Source: Afipia sp. (GTDB lineage: Bacteria > Pseudomonadota > Alphaproteobacteria > Rhizobiales > Xanthobacteraceae). Taken from it: a DNA stretch of 64,000 nucleotides. Below are positions 34,063 through 42,818 of the stretch, in pieces (positions within the stretch are counted from its first letter, which is position 1; every line of letters starts with the position of its first letter). The notes below the pieces were generated by a model. That model saw only the letters and a list, made by a program, of their open reading frames with translations, made no database searches and was not told where the DNA came from. The translations under genes and the position numbers were made by a program. Where the stretch lies: positions 434,001-498,000 of the forward strand of contig JACQDM010000001.1 in the NCBI GenBank assembly GCA_016201045.1, in the 5' to 3' direction.

Positions 34063-35466
34063 ATGACCGATTTAAAAAAGCAGACGCGCACCGAGAGCGA
34101 CTCGTTCGGGCCGATAGAAGTGGCGTCCGACCGCTACTGGGGGGCGCAGACGGAGCGGTCGCGAAATAATTTCAGAATCGGCGTCGAGCAGATGCCGGCG
34201 CCGATCATTCGCGCGCTTGCCATCGTCAAGCTCGCCGCCGCCAAAGCCAATCTCGATCTGAAGCTGATCGACGACAAACGCGCCCGCGCGATTGTCCGTG
34301 CCGCACGCGAAGTCATCGACGGAAAATTCGACGGTCATTTTCCTCTGGTAGTTTGGCAGACCGGCTCCGGCACGCAGACCAACATGAATCTCAACGAAGT
34401 GATCGCCAACCGCGCAAGCGAATCGCTCGGCGGCGAACTCGGCAGCAAGAAGCCGGTTCACCCGAACGATCACGTCAACATGAGCCAGTCGTCGAACGAC
34501 TCGTTCCCGACAGCAATGCACATTGCTGCAGTCGAGCGTATCGTCCACGACCTAATCCCCGCCCTGACGATGCTGCTCAAGGCGCTCCATCAGAAAGAAA
34601 AAGCGTTCGCCAAAATCGTGAAAATCGGCCGCACCCACACGCAAGACGCGACGCCGCTGACGCTGGGCCAGGAGTTCTCCGGCTATGCCGCGCAGGTGGA
34701 AAGCGGAATCGCGCGCATACAATCGGCGCTGAAAGATCTCTATCCGCTCGCGCAGGGCGGCACGGCAGTGGGCACGGGCCTCAACTCGAAACCGAAATTT
34801 GCGAAACTGTTTGCCAAGCACGCGGCAGCGCTCACCAAGCTCCCCTTTATCAGCGCGCCGAACAAGTTTGAGGCGCTCGCTTCCAACGATGCTTATGTGT
34901 CCGTCCACGGCGCGATCAACGCGATGGCGGCCGGTCTGTTCAAGATCGCCAACGACATCCGCCTGCTCGGCTCGGGACCGCGCTCGGGTCTCGGCGAACT
35001 GATGCTGCCGGAGAACGAGCCGGGCTCCTCGATCATGCCGGGCAAGGTGAACCCGACGCAATGCGAAGCCGTAACGATGGTGTGCTGCCAGATTTTCGGA
35101 AATCACACGACGATCACTGTCGCTGGAAGCCAGGGCCATTTCGAACTGAACGTTTACAAGCCCGTGATGGCGCAATGCATGTTGCAGTCGATCCGTCTGA
35201 TGGCGGATGTTGCGCGCTCTTTTACGGAACACTGCGTTACCGGCATCCGCGCCAACGAAAATCGTATCGGCGAATTGATGCAGCGCTCTCTGATGCTCGT
35301 GACGGCACTCGCGCCGAAGATCGGCTACGACAACGCCGCGAAGGTTGCGAAGACTGCGCATGCGAACGGCACAACGCTCAAGGAAGAAGCGGTGCGTCTC
35401 GGATTCGTTTCCGCTGACGAATTCGACAAGATCGTGCAACCGGACAACATGACGCATCCCGGCTAG
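34063..35466 (+). CDS. fumC: class II fumarate hydratase
   Basis: Interconverts fumarate and malate in the TCA cycle; the iron-independent, oxygen-stable form. It has 467 residues. Substrate-site signatures are [28 protein letters not shown] (near residue 140), [19 protein letters not shown] and the superfamily motif [11 protein letters not shown] (near 322). It starts about 60 nt past sspB and could share its transcript. Confidence 0.97.
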   Translation: MTDLKKQTRTESDSFGPIEVASDRYWGAQTERSRNNFRIGVEQMPAPIIRALAIVKLAAAKANLDLKLIDDKRARAIVRAAREVIDGKFDGHFPLVVWQTGSGTQTNMNLNEVIANRASESLGGELGSKKPVHPNDHVNMSQSSNDSFPTAMHIAAVERIVHDLIPALTMLLKALHQKEKAFAKIVKIGRTHTQDATPLTLGQEFSGYAAQVESGIARIQSALKDLYPLAQGGTAVGTGLNSKPKFAKLFAKHAAALTKLPFISAPNKFEALASNDAYVSVHGAINAMAAGLFKIANDIRLLGSGPRSGLGELMLPENEPGSSIMPGKVNPTQCEAVTMVCCQIFGNHTTITVAGSQGHFELNVYKPVMAQCMLQSIRLMADVARSFTEHCVTGIRANENRIGELMQRSLMLVTALAPKIGYDNAAKVAKTAHANGTTLKEEAVRLGFVSADEFDKIVQPDNMTHPG

Positions 35467-35616
35467 TGGAACGCGCGAAACGATTGCCGAAAAATTTTCA
35501 TTGCCAAAATTTCATGTTGTGTTTCGTCTAAAGGCGTAGATGGAATGTCTAGGATCACGCGTGCGTCGCTGGTAAGGGAGGCTGCGCACGCTGAAATCAG
35601 ACATAACGGAGCGACG

Positions 35617-35805
35617 GTGGGCGATCTCGTTAATTTAAAGCGATTCAAAAAACGAAACGAGCGCGACGGGGCAACGAAGAAGGCGGAAGCCAATCGTGCG
35701 CTATTCGGTCGCACCAGGTCCGAGAAGAAGCGCGATGCGCTGCAAAAGAATCTCGCAGCAGAATCTGTCGACGGACACCGTATCGATAACGGAGCGCCAA
35801 AATAA
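35617..35805 (+). CDS. DUF4169 family small basic protein
   Basis: Encodes 62 residues from the GTG at 35617 (GGAG 5 nt upstream). The frame opens earlier at 35545, but family members start right at the VNLKRFKK block. It is very rich in Lys, Arg and Glu, helical, with the conserved ANRALFGRTRSEKKRD stretch and an ending in DGHRID, as in DUF4169. Function is unknown. Its TAA overlaps the start of the ribbon-helix-helix gene (TAATG), a pairing typical of Rhizobiales, so the two are likely co-expressed. Confidence 0.82.
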   Translation: MGDLVNLKRFKKRNERDGATKKAEANRALFGRTRSEKKRDALQKNLAAESVDGHRIDNGAPK

Positions 35806-36077
35806 TGAAGTCGCCCGTCGTCAAGCGTTCCATCGTCGTCGCAAGCCACAAGACCAGCGTCAGTCTTGAAGAGGCCTTTTGGAACGGCATGAAGGAAATC
35901 TCCTCTGCCCGAAACATGACGCTGTCCGAACTGGTCGGTGAGATCGACGGCAATCGCCAGCAGGGAAATCTGTCGTCAGCGATCAGGTTGTTCGTACTCG
36001 ACTACTTCCGGTCACGCGCTTCGGGCACAATGCATGGCGAACTCCCGCGTGTTCATTCGGAAGAACGGCGTCAGTAA
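35805..36077 (+). CDS. ribbon-helix-helix domain protein, copy 1
   Basis: Encodes 90 residues. The conserved part, VVKRSIVVASHKTSVSLEE followed by a helix-rich NLSSAIRLFVLDYF, fits the RHH_4-type ribbon-helix-helix DNA-binding family: a beta strand then two helices that dimerise. These are small transcription factors. It is coupled to the DUF4169 gene, and a close paralogue lies 230 nt downstream. Targets are unknown; autoregulation is common in this fold. Confidence 0.85.
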   Translation: MKSPVVKRSIVVASHKTSVSLEEAFWNGMKEISSARNMTLSELVGEIDGNRQQGNLSSAIRLFVLDYFRSRASGTMHGELPRVHSEERRQ

Positions 36078-36125
36078 AAATCCCGACCGCATCAACACGA
36101 TCCTGATTCCGCCGTAGGTTTTCGA

Positions 36126-36152
36126 CCGAATACCGCTACGATCCGTATTCGG
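36126..36152. promoter_or_regulatory. inverted repeat between the two RHH genes
   Basis: Arms CCGAATAC (36126-36133) and GTATTCGG (36145-36152) are a perfect 8-bp dyad with an 11-nt spacer. It lies after copy 1 and about 150 nt before copy 2. Ribbon-helix-helix dimers bind dyad DNA, so it is a candidate operator; it could also be a weak hairpin at the end of the first transcript (no T-run). Confidence 0.35.
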
Positions 36153-36301
36153 CTAACATTTACCCAACGTTCGATCATGTCTCGGTCGGATGTGGCCGCG
36201 CCGAAGCGCGGTTGAATGTTCCAGAAGCGCACGCCCTGCCCATCGCCCGGCAATACTGCCGCGCGAAGAGCCGACGCGCGCCTGAAAAGGGGGAACGGGT
36301 T

Positions 36302-36628
36302 ATGCTGATCGATCAATGCGGAGCGATGCACGAACAGTTCGCCGGACATGTCAAGGAATACGCGGTCGTGAAGCGGTCCGTCGTCGTCGGAGGTCACAAA
36401 ACAAGCGTCAGTCTGGAGGATGCGTTCTGGACCAGTCTGAAAGACATTGCAACGCGCCACGGCATCACGCTGTCGAGCCAGATCGACACCATCGACCGGG
36501 ATCGCCGGACCAACAATCTATCGTCCGCGATCAGGCTGTTCGTTCTGGAGCATTTCCGCACGCGTGCGATCAGCACGATGTTCATCGGCCAGCGGCAATC
36601 GTCACCCAGCATTGTACCGGCGGAATAA
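36302..36628 (+). CDS. ribbon-helix-helix domain protein, copy 2
   Basis: Encodes 108 residues from the ATG at 36302, chosen for its GGGGGA upstream; the frame opens earlier at 36212. After a 20-residue extension it matches copy 1 closely: VVKRSVVVGGHKTSVSLED against VVKRSIVVASHKTSVSLEE, and NNLSSAIRLFVLEHF against GNLSSAIRLFVLDYF. It therefore arose by duplication and has diverged in the loop and C-terminus. A monopartite operator between them may serve one or both. It is convergent with the AsmA gene, whose stop follows directly. Confidence 0.83.
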   Translation: MLIDQCGAMHEQFAGHVKEYAVVKRSVVVGGHKTSVSLEDAFWTSLKDIATRHGITLSSQIDTIDRDRRTNNLSSAIRLFVLEHFRTRAISTMFIGQRQSSPSIVPAE

Positions 36629-39600
36629 TCAGAACGACGACGTACCGGGATTCGCCGGCGTCAGCACGATAGGCGGACGCGGCTTCGGCGGACTCGCCGG
36701 TGCAGCCGGCTTGGCGGACGGTGCGGAATTCAGCGATGACGACGACGTGGATTGCGCGGCGTTGGGCGGCGACACGTCCGCTTTTGCATTCGTCTTACGC
36801 TTTCTCGGATCGCGATTCGGCAACTTGATCTCCGCTTTCGGAATTGGTTCTACCTGCGGCAAATCTTCCTCAAGAGACATCGTGGATGGCGTGACCGGAG
36901 ACTCGCCGCGCTCGAACCTGTCGAGTTGTTGAGTCTGCCGGTCGATCGAACGCATGACTAACCAAGACGACAGCGATGCTACATCAATCGATCGTGCAGG
37001 CTTGTCCGGCGATCCATTGAGATCAATCCGTATCTCGGGCCTCAATGTCGCAGGCTTCACGACTGCGGCCGACAAGACTCCGCGTGCGTCCATCTGATCG
37101 GCAGCAAGATCGTATCCGCCTGATACGACGAGCCGCGTGCGCGGCGCATCGAGAGCCGCCGGTTCTATTCGTATGCGACCATCCTTCACTACGAAGGGGA
37201 TCGAAGCGGCCGGCACGGATAATTTACCCGCTGCGAGCACCGGATCGACAATCGATTTCAAATTGACGTCATCGGTCGGTTGCGACGCGTCGCTCGCGCG
37301 AACTGCCGTTTCGAAAGCTTGCGGATTGAGGCCTGCAATGCGCGCGTCGGTCAGCGTGATCGTACCTGCTCCCGACAATGCCCCCACAAGTGCTGCGGCG
37401 CTGCGTCCCTGACTAACGAGTGATGTCTGGATTGATGATTTTCCTTCCGGCATCGCGAGTCCACGATAGCGTAACGCCGTACCGTCAACACCGGTCGCGT
37501 CGATATTCAAATTAATCGACGTCCCTTCGGGACTTAGACGCGACGATGTCTGGGCACTGACCTCGCCGCCGCCGAGGCTGCCCTTGGAATCAATCGTCAG
37601 CGATTTGCCGTCGCTGTCGATCTTGCCGCTAAACGATCGAAGCCCGATGCTCTCGGGAAAATCGGCCTTCGCGGCTTTGAAAGCCAATGATCCCCGCCAG
37701 CCACGCATCAATCCGGCTCCGAGCGGATCGCCGGAGGCACGTCCGGCCGCACCAAGCATAGTCGCAATCAACGGAGAGAGATTGAGCGCATCCGTTTCAA
37801 CATCGCCGTCGATTTCCGTCTCATCGCCGGTTGTCATCTTGAGCCGTCCGCGCGTCCGCGATCCGGCGACAGCCGCATCGAGATTGTCGAAGCTGAAAGT
37901 TTTTACTTTCAGATCGACTTTGGAAGACAAGGATTCGAGCTTGACCGATTCCGGTTTGAGATCGAGCAGCGTCGACACGTCCACGTTGCGCAGGGCAAGT
38001 TTGACATCCGCTTTCATCGCATCCTGCCACGGATCGACGCTTCCTTCGATCGCGGCATCCAGCTCGCCGGCCTTTAGCGTGGCATTGACATTCAACGGCG
38101 CGTCTTTGGCGCCCGCGACTTTGGCGTTAAGCGCCGCAGAGCCGTTCTGGGTCGTCACCACATGCGAAAGTCCGAGCATCGACATCATCGCCGATGAAGC
38201 CGTGGAGTCGAATTTTATCTCTGCATCCGCTTTACTGCGAAGCAGTGTCTTGAAATCGACGCCCGACGCCGGACCCAGCGGGATCGTGGATTGAGCCGTG
38301 ACTGCTCCCTTGAACGGCGGCGCGTCAATATCCAGCGACGTGCGGGAACTGGCCTGGGACTGGCCCGGTACCCGTTCGAGCCTTGTCGTCGCCCGCATGC
38401 GGACTTCGCCGCGCGCATTGTCGGCGGCTTTGAGCCTTTCGGAGAGCGTTGGCGATAACGGCTTTACCAGATCGCCGACGACGTTGAGCGAGGGCGCTCG
38501 TGCATCGATAGAGAATTCGCCGTTGGCTTCAGTGCGATTCAGCGACCCCGAGCCATCAATCGAAACGCCGCCAGCGCCGCCGATGCTCAGCCGGTTCAGC
38601 GAAATCGATTTCTGATCGGCCACGAAATCCAGAGAGACTTGATGAATGTCCTGTCCGGCAAAGGCGCCCTTTCCAATACTCAACGAAACCTTCGATTCAT
38701 CGGGCCACGCAACCGCAGATGGGCCAAAAGCAAGCGCGAGCGAGCCAGCTTTGTCCAAGTCGAGCGCTTCTGCGGCAAGCGTCGCATCCAGCCGCGATTG
38801 ACCATTCTCGCGATGGGCAAACGCAACGCGACCTGATACCACGCCACCGCCGAAATCAGCTTTAAGACCATCGAGCGCAAGGCGATCCGGCGCAACCGTC
38901 GCATTGCCACTGACACGCAGCGACTCGGGCGCATTTGAAGCTGCAGCAACGCGAGCCTGCGACCATCCGAAGAAAAATTCGCTGTCGGCGGATTCAACGG
39001 AGACAGGGCCGGAGAAAACGGCAGCATCCGTTCCCGGCTTGGAAATCATGCCGGTTACAGAAATGCGGGTGTCGCCGGGCGCGTGCATCTGAAATTTCTT
39101 AATGGACCACGACGATCTGTCGCCGCGCAATTCCGCCGCTGCATTCTGGATCGGCCGATTGCCAAGCGCGATCTGGTCGGCGGTCAATTCCAGTTCCATC
39201 GGAACCGGCGGTTGCGGCATTCGTGCGATGGCCTCACACAATGTCGCGAACGGCTGCGCCGTTTCCGTGCCCCTGTTCAACAGACGGTCTGCATCGAGCT
39301 GGCGTGCGGACAGTGACAATTTCAGAAGCGGCGCATTTCCAAACCGCATGTTGCCGGAACCGGATAGATGCAGCGCCCTGTCTTCCACACCGTAGCTCGC
39401 TTCCACCTGATCTAGCGTGGCCACTGAAGGATTTGCCGTCACTCTCGACGTCACCCGCCAGGGAAATTCGCTTGTCGCGCGTGCATCGGATTTGTTGATC
39501 TCGGGCCGCGCAAGAGTCAGCGCGCCCGCAAACGCGGGTATAGCCGTGTCGAAAGTCAACACGCCGTCGAGATCGGCGAACAGTGCGCGATCGCCCGGAT

Positions 39601-40249
39601 CGAGACTGACGCGCAATCGCATTCCCTTGCCGTCGGCGCTTTGTCCGGAGGAAATCCGAAAAGGCAGGGTAGTGCTGGAAATACGGAAAGAGCCTTCACC
39701 GCGCGCTGCGCCAAGCGTCGCACGCACATCGCCACTGAATTTGAAATCGTCGAGTTGAACCGAAGTGCCACTGCCATCGTCGTACAAAATCAATGCGCCG
39801 GCAAGATTGAGCCGGTCGATGGTCAAAGAGCTGACGTTGACCTTACCAACCGAAAACGGCCCTTCGACACGCCCTGCCTTGTCGAGACCTAAAGACACCA
39901 GAAACCCGTCGAGCGACAGTTCGCTGGCGCGTAGCTCGCCGCGCATCGCGGCGGCAAGACTGAATTCCACGTCGAGCTTGTCGGCCGTGAATTTGCGCGC
40001 GTCCTTGTCGTTGCCGATGGAGACCGAACGCAAATGCAGTGTCGGCGTCGGCAACAGCCGCGCATCGAGTTGTCCATCGACTTTCACGGAAGCGCCGAGA
40101 ATACGGCCGGCTTCCGCCTCGAACTGCGGCCGGAACGAATTCCAATCGACGAAGTACGGCCCGATCAGCGCGGCAACCAGCGCGATGATGAAAGCTATCG
40201 CCAGTCCGAGCAGCGTGGTCTGCAAGGGTCCCTCGGGAGCAATGTCCAC
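36629..40249 (-). CDS. large AsmA family protein
   Basis: Encodes 1206 residues. One N-terminal membrane helix (LLGLAIAFIIALVAALIGPYF, about 12-32) is followed by a very long periplasmic part made of repeated beta-rich segments, with the AsmA N-terminal pattern FEAEAGRILGASVKVDGQLDARLLPTPTL near residues 43-70 split over several strands. The C-terminal AsmA-like domain holds GAGTITLTDARIAGLN (near 1000). The tail is rich in Pro, Ser and Lys. Such proteins are thought to form grooves carrying phospholipid between the inner and outer membranes. Single gene. Confidence 0.88.
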   Translation of the reverse strand: MDIAPEGPLQTTLLGLAIAFIIALVAALIGPYFVDWNSFRPQFEAEAGRILGASVKVDGQLDARLLPTPTLHLRSVSIGNDKDARKFTADKLDVEFSLAAAMRGELRASELSLDGFLVSLGLDKAGRVEGPFSVGKVNVSSLTIDRLNLAGALILYDDGSGTSVQLDDFKFSGDVRATLGAARGEGSFRISSTTLPFRISSGQSADGKGMRLRVSLDPGDRALFADLDGVLTFDTAIPAFAGALTLARPEINKSDARATSEFPWRVTSRVTANPSVATLDQVEASYGVEDRALHLSGSGNMRFGNAPLLKLSLSARQLDADRLLNRGTETAQPFATLCEAIARMPQPPVPMELELTADQIALGNRPIQNAAAELRGDRSSWSIKKFQMHAPGDTRISVTGMISKPGTDAAVFSGPVSVESADSEFFFGWSQARVAAASNAPESLRVSGNATVAPDRLALDGLKADFGGGVVSGRVAFAHRENGQSRLDATLAAEALDLDKAGSLALAFGPSAVAWPDESKVSLSIGKGAFAGQDIHQVSLDFVADQKSISLNRLSIGGAGGVSIDGSGSLNRTEANGEFSIDARAPSLNVVGDLVKPLSPTLSERLKAADNARGEVRMRATTRLERVPGQSQASSRTSLDIDAPPFKGAVTAQSTIPLGPASGVDFKTLLRSKADAEIKFDSTASSAMMSMLGLSHVVTTQNGSAALNAKVAGAKDAPLNVNATLKAGELDAAIEGSVDPWQDAMKADVKLALRNVDVSTLLDLKPESVKLESLSSKVDLKVKTFSFDNLDAAVAGSRTRGRLKMTTGDETEIDGDVETDALNLSPLIATMLGAAGRASGDPLGAGLMRGWRGSLAFKAAKADFPESIGLRSFSGKIDSDGKSLTIDSKGSLGGGEVSAQTSSRLSPEGTSINLNIDATGVDGTALRYRGLAMPEGKSSIQTSLVSQGRSAAALVGALSGAGTITLTDARIAGLNPQAFETAVRASDASQPTDDVNLKSIVDPVLAAGKLSVPAASIPFVVKDGRIRIEPAALDAPRTRLVVSGGYDLAADQMDARGVLSAAVVKPATLRPEIRIDLNGSPDKPARSIDVASLSSWLVMRSIDRQTQQLDRFERGESPVTPSTMSLEEDLPQVEPIPKAEIKLPNRDPRKRKTNAKADVSPPNAAQSTSSSSLNSAPSAKPAAPASPPKPRPPIVLTPANPGTSSF

Positions 40250-40321
40250 GCCGATGTTACGGCGGGTTCGCCATCAAATGAAAGACAAGTATGGCGAAGT
40301 CGTAGCGAACCGCGCGGCTCG

Positions 40322-41737
40322 CTAAGCCGGCGGCAGGATTTTACCCGGATTGAGAATGTTGAGCGGATCGAGCGCCTGTTTCAGGGCGCGCATCGCCTCG
40401 ACCGCTTCCGGGCCCAGTTCCTTGACGAGATATTTCTGCTTGCCCTGCCCGATACCGTGTTCGCCGGTACAGGTGCCATCCATCGCCTGCGCGCGTTCCA
40501 CGAGACGATGCAAAAAATCCTCGACGCGCTGCATCTCGTCCGGATCGTTGACATCGCACAGCAACGAACAATGAAAATTACCGTCACCGACGTGGCCGAC
40601 GATCGGCGAAACAAGTTTGCTGGCCGCAATGTCCTTTTCCGTTTCAGCCACGCATTCCGCGAGCCGCGAAATCGGCACGCACACATCCGTCGCCACCGCC
40701 TGCGCGCCGAGGCGAAGCCCGCGCACGGCCCAGTACGCATCGTGCCGCGCCTGCCAGAGACGCGTGCGATCCTCCTGCCTGGTCGTCCACTCGAACGCGC
40801 CGCCGCCGCATTCCTTCGCGATCTCGCCGAACATTTTGGATTGCTCGGCGACATCGGCCTCCGTGCCATGAAATTCGAGCAGCAGCAGCGGCGTTTCCGG
40901 CAGCGATAATTTTGAGTATGCATTGCACGCTGCGACCTGCGCCGCATTCAATAACTCGATGCGCGCGAGCGGAATGCCGGTCTGGATCGCGAGGATGGTC
41001 GCGTTGCATGCGCCTTCCACGGTTTTGAAAGAACAGGACCCCGCGGCAATGCTTTGTGGGATGCCACGCAGCTTCAGCGTGATTTCCGAAATGATGCCGA
41101 GTGTGCCTTCCGCGCCAATGAACAAATGCGTCAGATCATAACCAGCAGAAGACTTTTTCGCGCGCGTGCCCGTAGAGATGATCTCGCCGTCCGCCCGCAC
41201 GATCTTCAACGCGAGAATGTTGTCCTTCATCGTCCCATAGCGCACGGCATTCGTCCCCGATGCGCGCGTGGCCGCCATTCCGCCGATGGACGCATCGGCG
41301 CCGGGATCGATCGGGAAAAACAGTCCCATGTCGCGCAGATGTTCGTTCAGTGCCTTGCGCGTGACGCCGGGTTCGATCACGCAATCCAGATCGCCCGGAT
41401 GAACTGCGATAATGCGATTCATTTCGCGCAGGTCGATGCACACGCCGCCGGCAGGCGCATTCACCTGCCCTTCCAGCGACGTCCCGGTGCCGAACGGAAT
41501 GACCGGCACGCGGCGCTCTGCGCAGATCCGTACCACGTCCTGAATGTCTACGGTCGATTGCGCCATCACCACCGCGTCCGGCGGCTGCATCGGAAGCCAC
41601 GTCGTAGTGTGGGCGTGCTGCTCGCGGACCGCCTGCGACGTGATGAGGTTGTTGCCGAACCGTGCGGCAAGGGCTTCGATGGCGCTGGCCACAGCGGTTG
41701 GAGCGGGACGTTTTAGCGCAGTGTTGGAAAGGGCCAC
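40322..41737 (-). CDS. FAD-linked oxidase, GlcD / D-lactate dehydrogenase type
   Basis: Encodes 471 residues from the GTG at 41737; the frame continues to 41872 but that part has no family resemblance. An FAD-binding PCMH domain carries VIPFGTGTSLEGQVNAPAGG and GGMAATRASGTNAVRYGTMKDN. The C-terminal FAD-oxidase domain has the VGHVGDGNFHCSLLCD metal/substrate block and EHGIGQGKQKYL. The family oxidises 2-hydroxy acids such as D-lactate or glycolate. The lone gene without GlcE or GlcF suggests a D-lactate dehydrogenase (cytochrome) role. Confidence 0.87.
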   Translation of the reverse strand: MALSNTALKRPAPTAVASAIEALAARFGNNLITSQAVREQHAHTTTWLPMQPPDAVVMAQSTVDIQDVVRICAERRVPVIPFGTGTSLEGQVNAPAGGVCIDLREMNRIIAVHPGDLDCVIEPGVTRKALNEHLRDMGLFFPIDPGADASIGGMAATRASGTNAVRYGTMKDNILALKIVRADGEIISTGTRAKKSSAGYDLTHLFIGAEGTLGIISEITLKLRGIPQSIAAGSCSFKTVEGACNATILAIQTGIPLARIELLNAAQVAACNAYSKLSLPETPLLLLEFHGTEADVAEQSKMFGEIAKECGGGAFEWTTRQEDRTRLWQARHDAYWAVRGLRLGAQAVATDVCVPISRLAECVAETEKDIAASKLVSPIVGHVGDGNFHCSLLCDVNDPDEMQRVEDFLHRLVERAQAMDGTCTGEHGIGQGKQKYLVKELGPEAVEAMRALKQALDPLNILNPGKILPPA

Positions 41738-41826
41738 GGCAGATCGCTTCTTGAAGATGGTGTGGCGCAAACCGTCGCAAAGGTTGTATAGCGGGTCAAG
41801 TGAACGAAGACCGCTTGAGAAATGAA

Positions 41827-42342
41827 ATGACGATGCAACCAGTACACGCGGCGCGGCAAATTGCGGCACCATTCCTGACCACGGTGATGCAGATCGAGCC
41901 GCAGTGGATCGACTACAACGGCCATCTCAATATGGCCTATTACAATGTGCTGTTCGATCGTGGCATCGATCAGATGTGGGCAGAGTTCGGTGTCGGGCCG
42001 GACTATATGAAAGAGCGCAACTGCTCGACGTTTTCAGCCGAGGCGCATATTCGCTATCTGCGCGAGGTTCATCTCGGCGATCCGGTGCAGGTTGCCATCT
42101 ATATTCTGGCTGCGGACGAAAAGCGCATTCACACCTTCGAGGAGTTGCGTCACGCGACGGAAGGATGGCTTTCGGCAACATCGGAAGGCATGTCACTCCA
42201 CGTCGACATGAACACACGAAAAACGGCGCCGTTCCCGCCTGACATCGCCGCGCGCATTTACGCGGTTACGCAGGTTCACAGCGCCGTTCCGCGTCCGGAC
42301 GGTATCGGCAGGCGCATCGCCATGCCGACGCCGAAGGCTTAA
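41827..42342 (+). CDS. hotdog-fold acyl-CoA thioesterase
   Basis: Encodes about 171 residues from the ATG at 41827 (other starts at 41800 and 41833 are possible). It matches the 4-hydroxybenzoyl-CoA-type hotdog thioesterases: IDYNGHLNMAYYNVLFDRG holds the catalytic Asp, Asn and His region, and HIRYLREVHLGDPVQVAIY is the following strand. Such proteins hydrolyse acyl-CoA; the substrate is unknown, although related thioesterases accompany carnitine breakdown. It is divergent from the FAD oxidase gene. Confidence 0.8.
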   Translation: MTMQPVHAARQIAAPFLTTVMQIEPQWIDYNGHLNMAYYNVLFDRGIDQMWAEFGVGPDYMKERNCSTFSAEAHIRYLREVHLGDPVQVAIYILAADEKRIHTFEELRHATEGWLSATSEGMSLHVDMNTRKTAPFPPDIAARIYAVTQVHSAVPRPDGIGRRIAMPTPKA

Positions 42343-42348
42343 ATCTCG

Positions 42349-42522
42349 TCAGACGCCTCCGCGGCCTCGCGCAAGCCCTACGACAGCCGAAATCAGAAAC
42401 AGCACGATTGCAACGAAAAACACGATCTTCGCGATTTCGATGGATGCTCCGGCGACGCCACCGAAGCCCAGCAGACCCGCGACCAGCGCAACGATCAGAA
42501 ATGTAACGACCCAACTTAACAT
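42349..42522 (-). CDS. DUF1328 family small membrane protein
   Basis: Encodes 57 residues from the ATG at 42522, with GGAG 8 nt upstream. Two hydrophobic helices flank a Gly-rich turn ([17 protein letters not shown]), the DUF1328 signature, also called UPF0391. The C-terminus is [10 protein letters not shown]. Function unknown; such genes are often stress-induced in Rhizobiales. It is convergent with the thioesterase gene. The 296 nt from here to the helicase start hold no other gene I can support. Confidence 0.87.
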   Translation of the reverse strand: MLSWVVTFLIVALVAGLLGFGGVAGASIEIAKIVFFVAIVLFLISAVVGLARGRGGV

Positions 42523-42818
42523 GGCACGCTCCTGCGTTTCGTTATCCCGACAAAGCACCGGATTCATTCCAGCGCCCGTTACGCAGGATCAATCCGTTGC
42601 GAAAATGAAGGTTCCGCCGCCGCAGGACGCGCGCATTGCGCAAAAAAATCGGGATTCTTGGGAACAAATCGGCCCCTGCGATCCGCCTCGCCTGTCGCGC
42701 ACATGAACGCCGGCAAGCCTGTCGGATCGCGCCTTCAGCGCTTATATCCTGACAATCCTGTTATGAATGCTCCCTTTCGCGTCGCCACGATGCCATCGTG
42801 GGATACAACCCGAATCGC

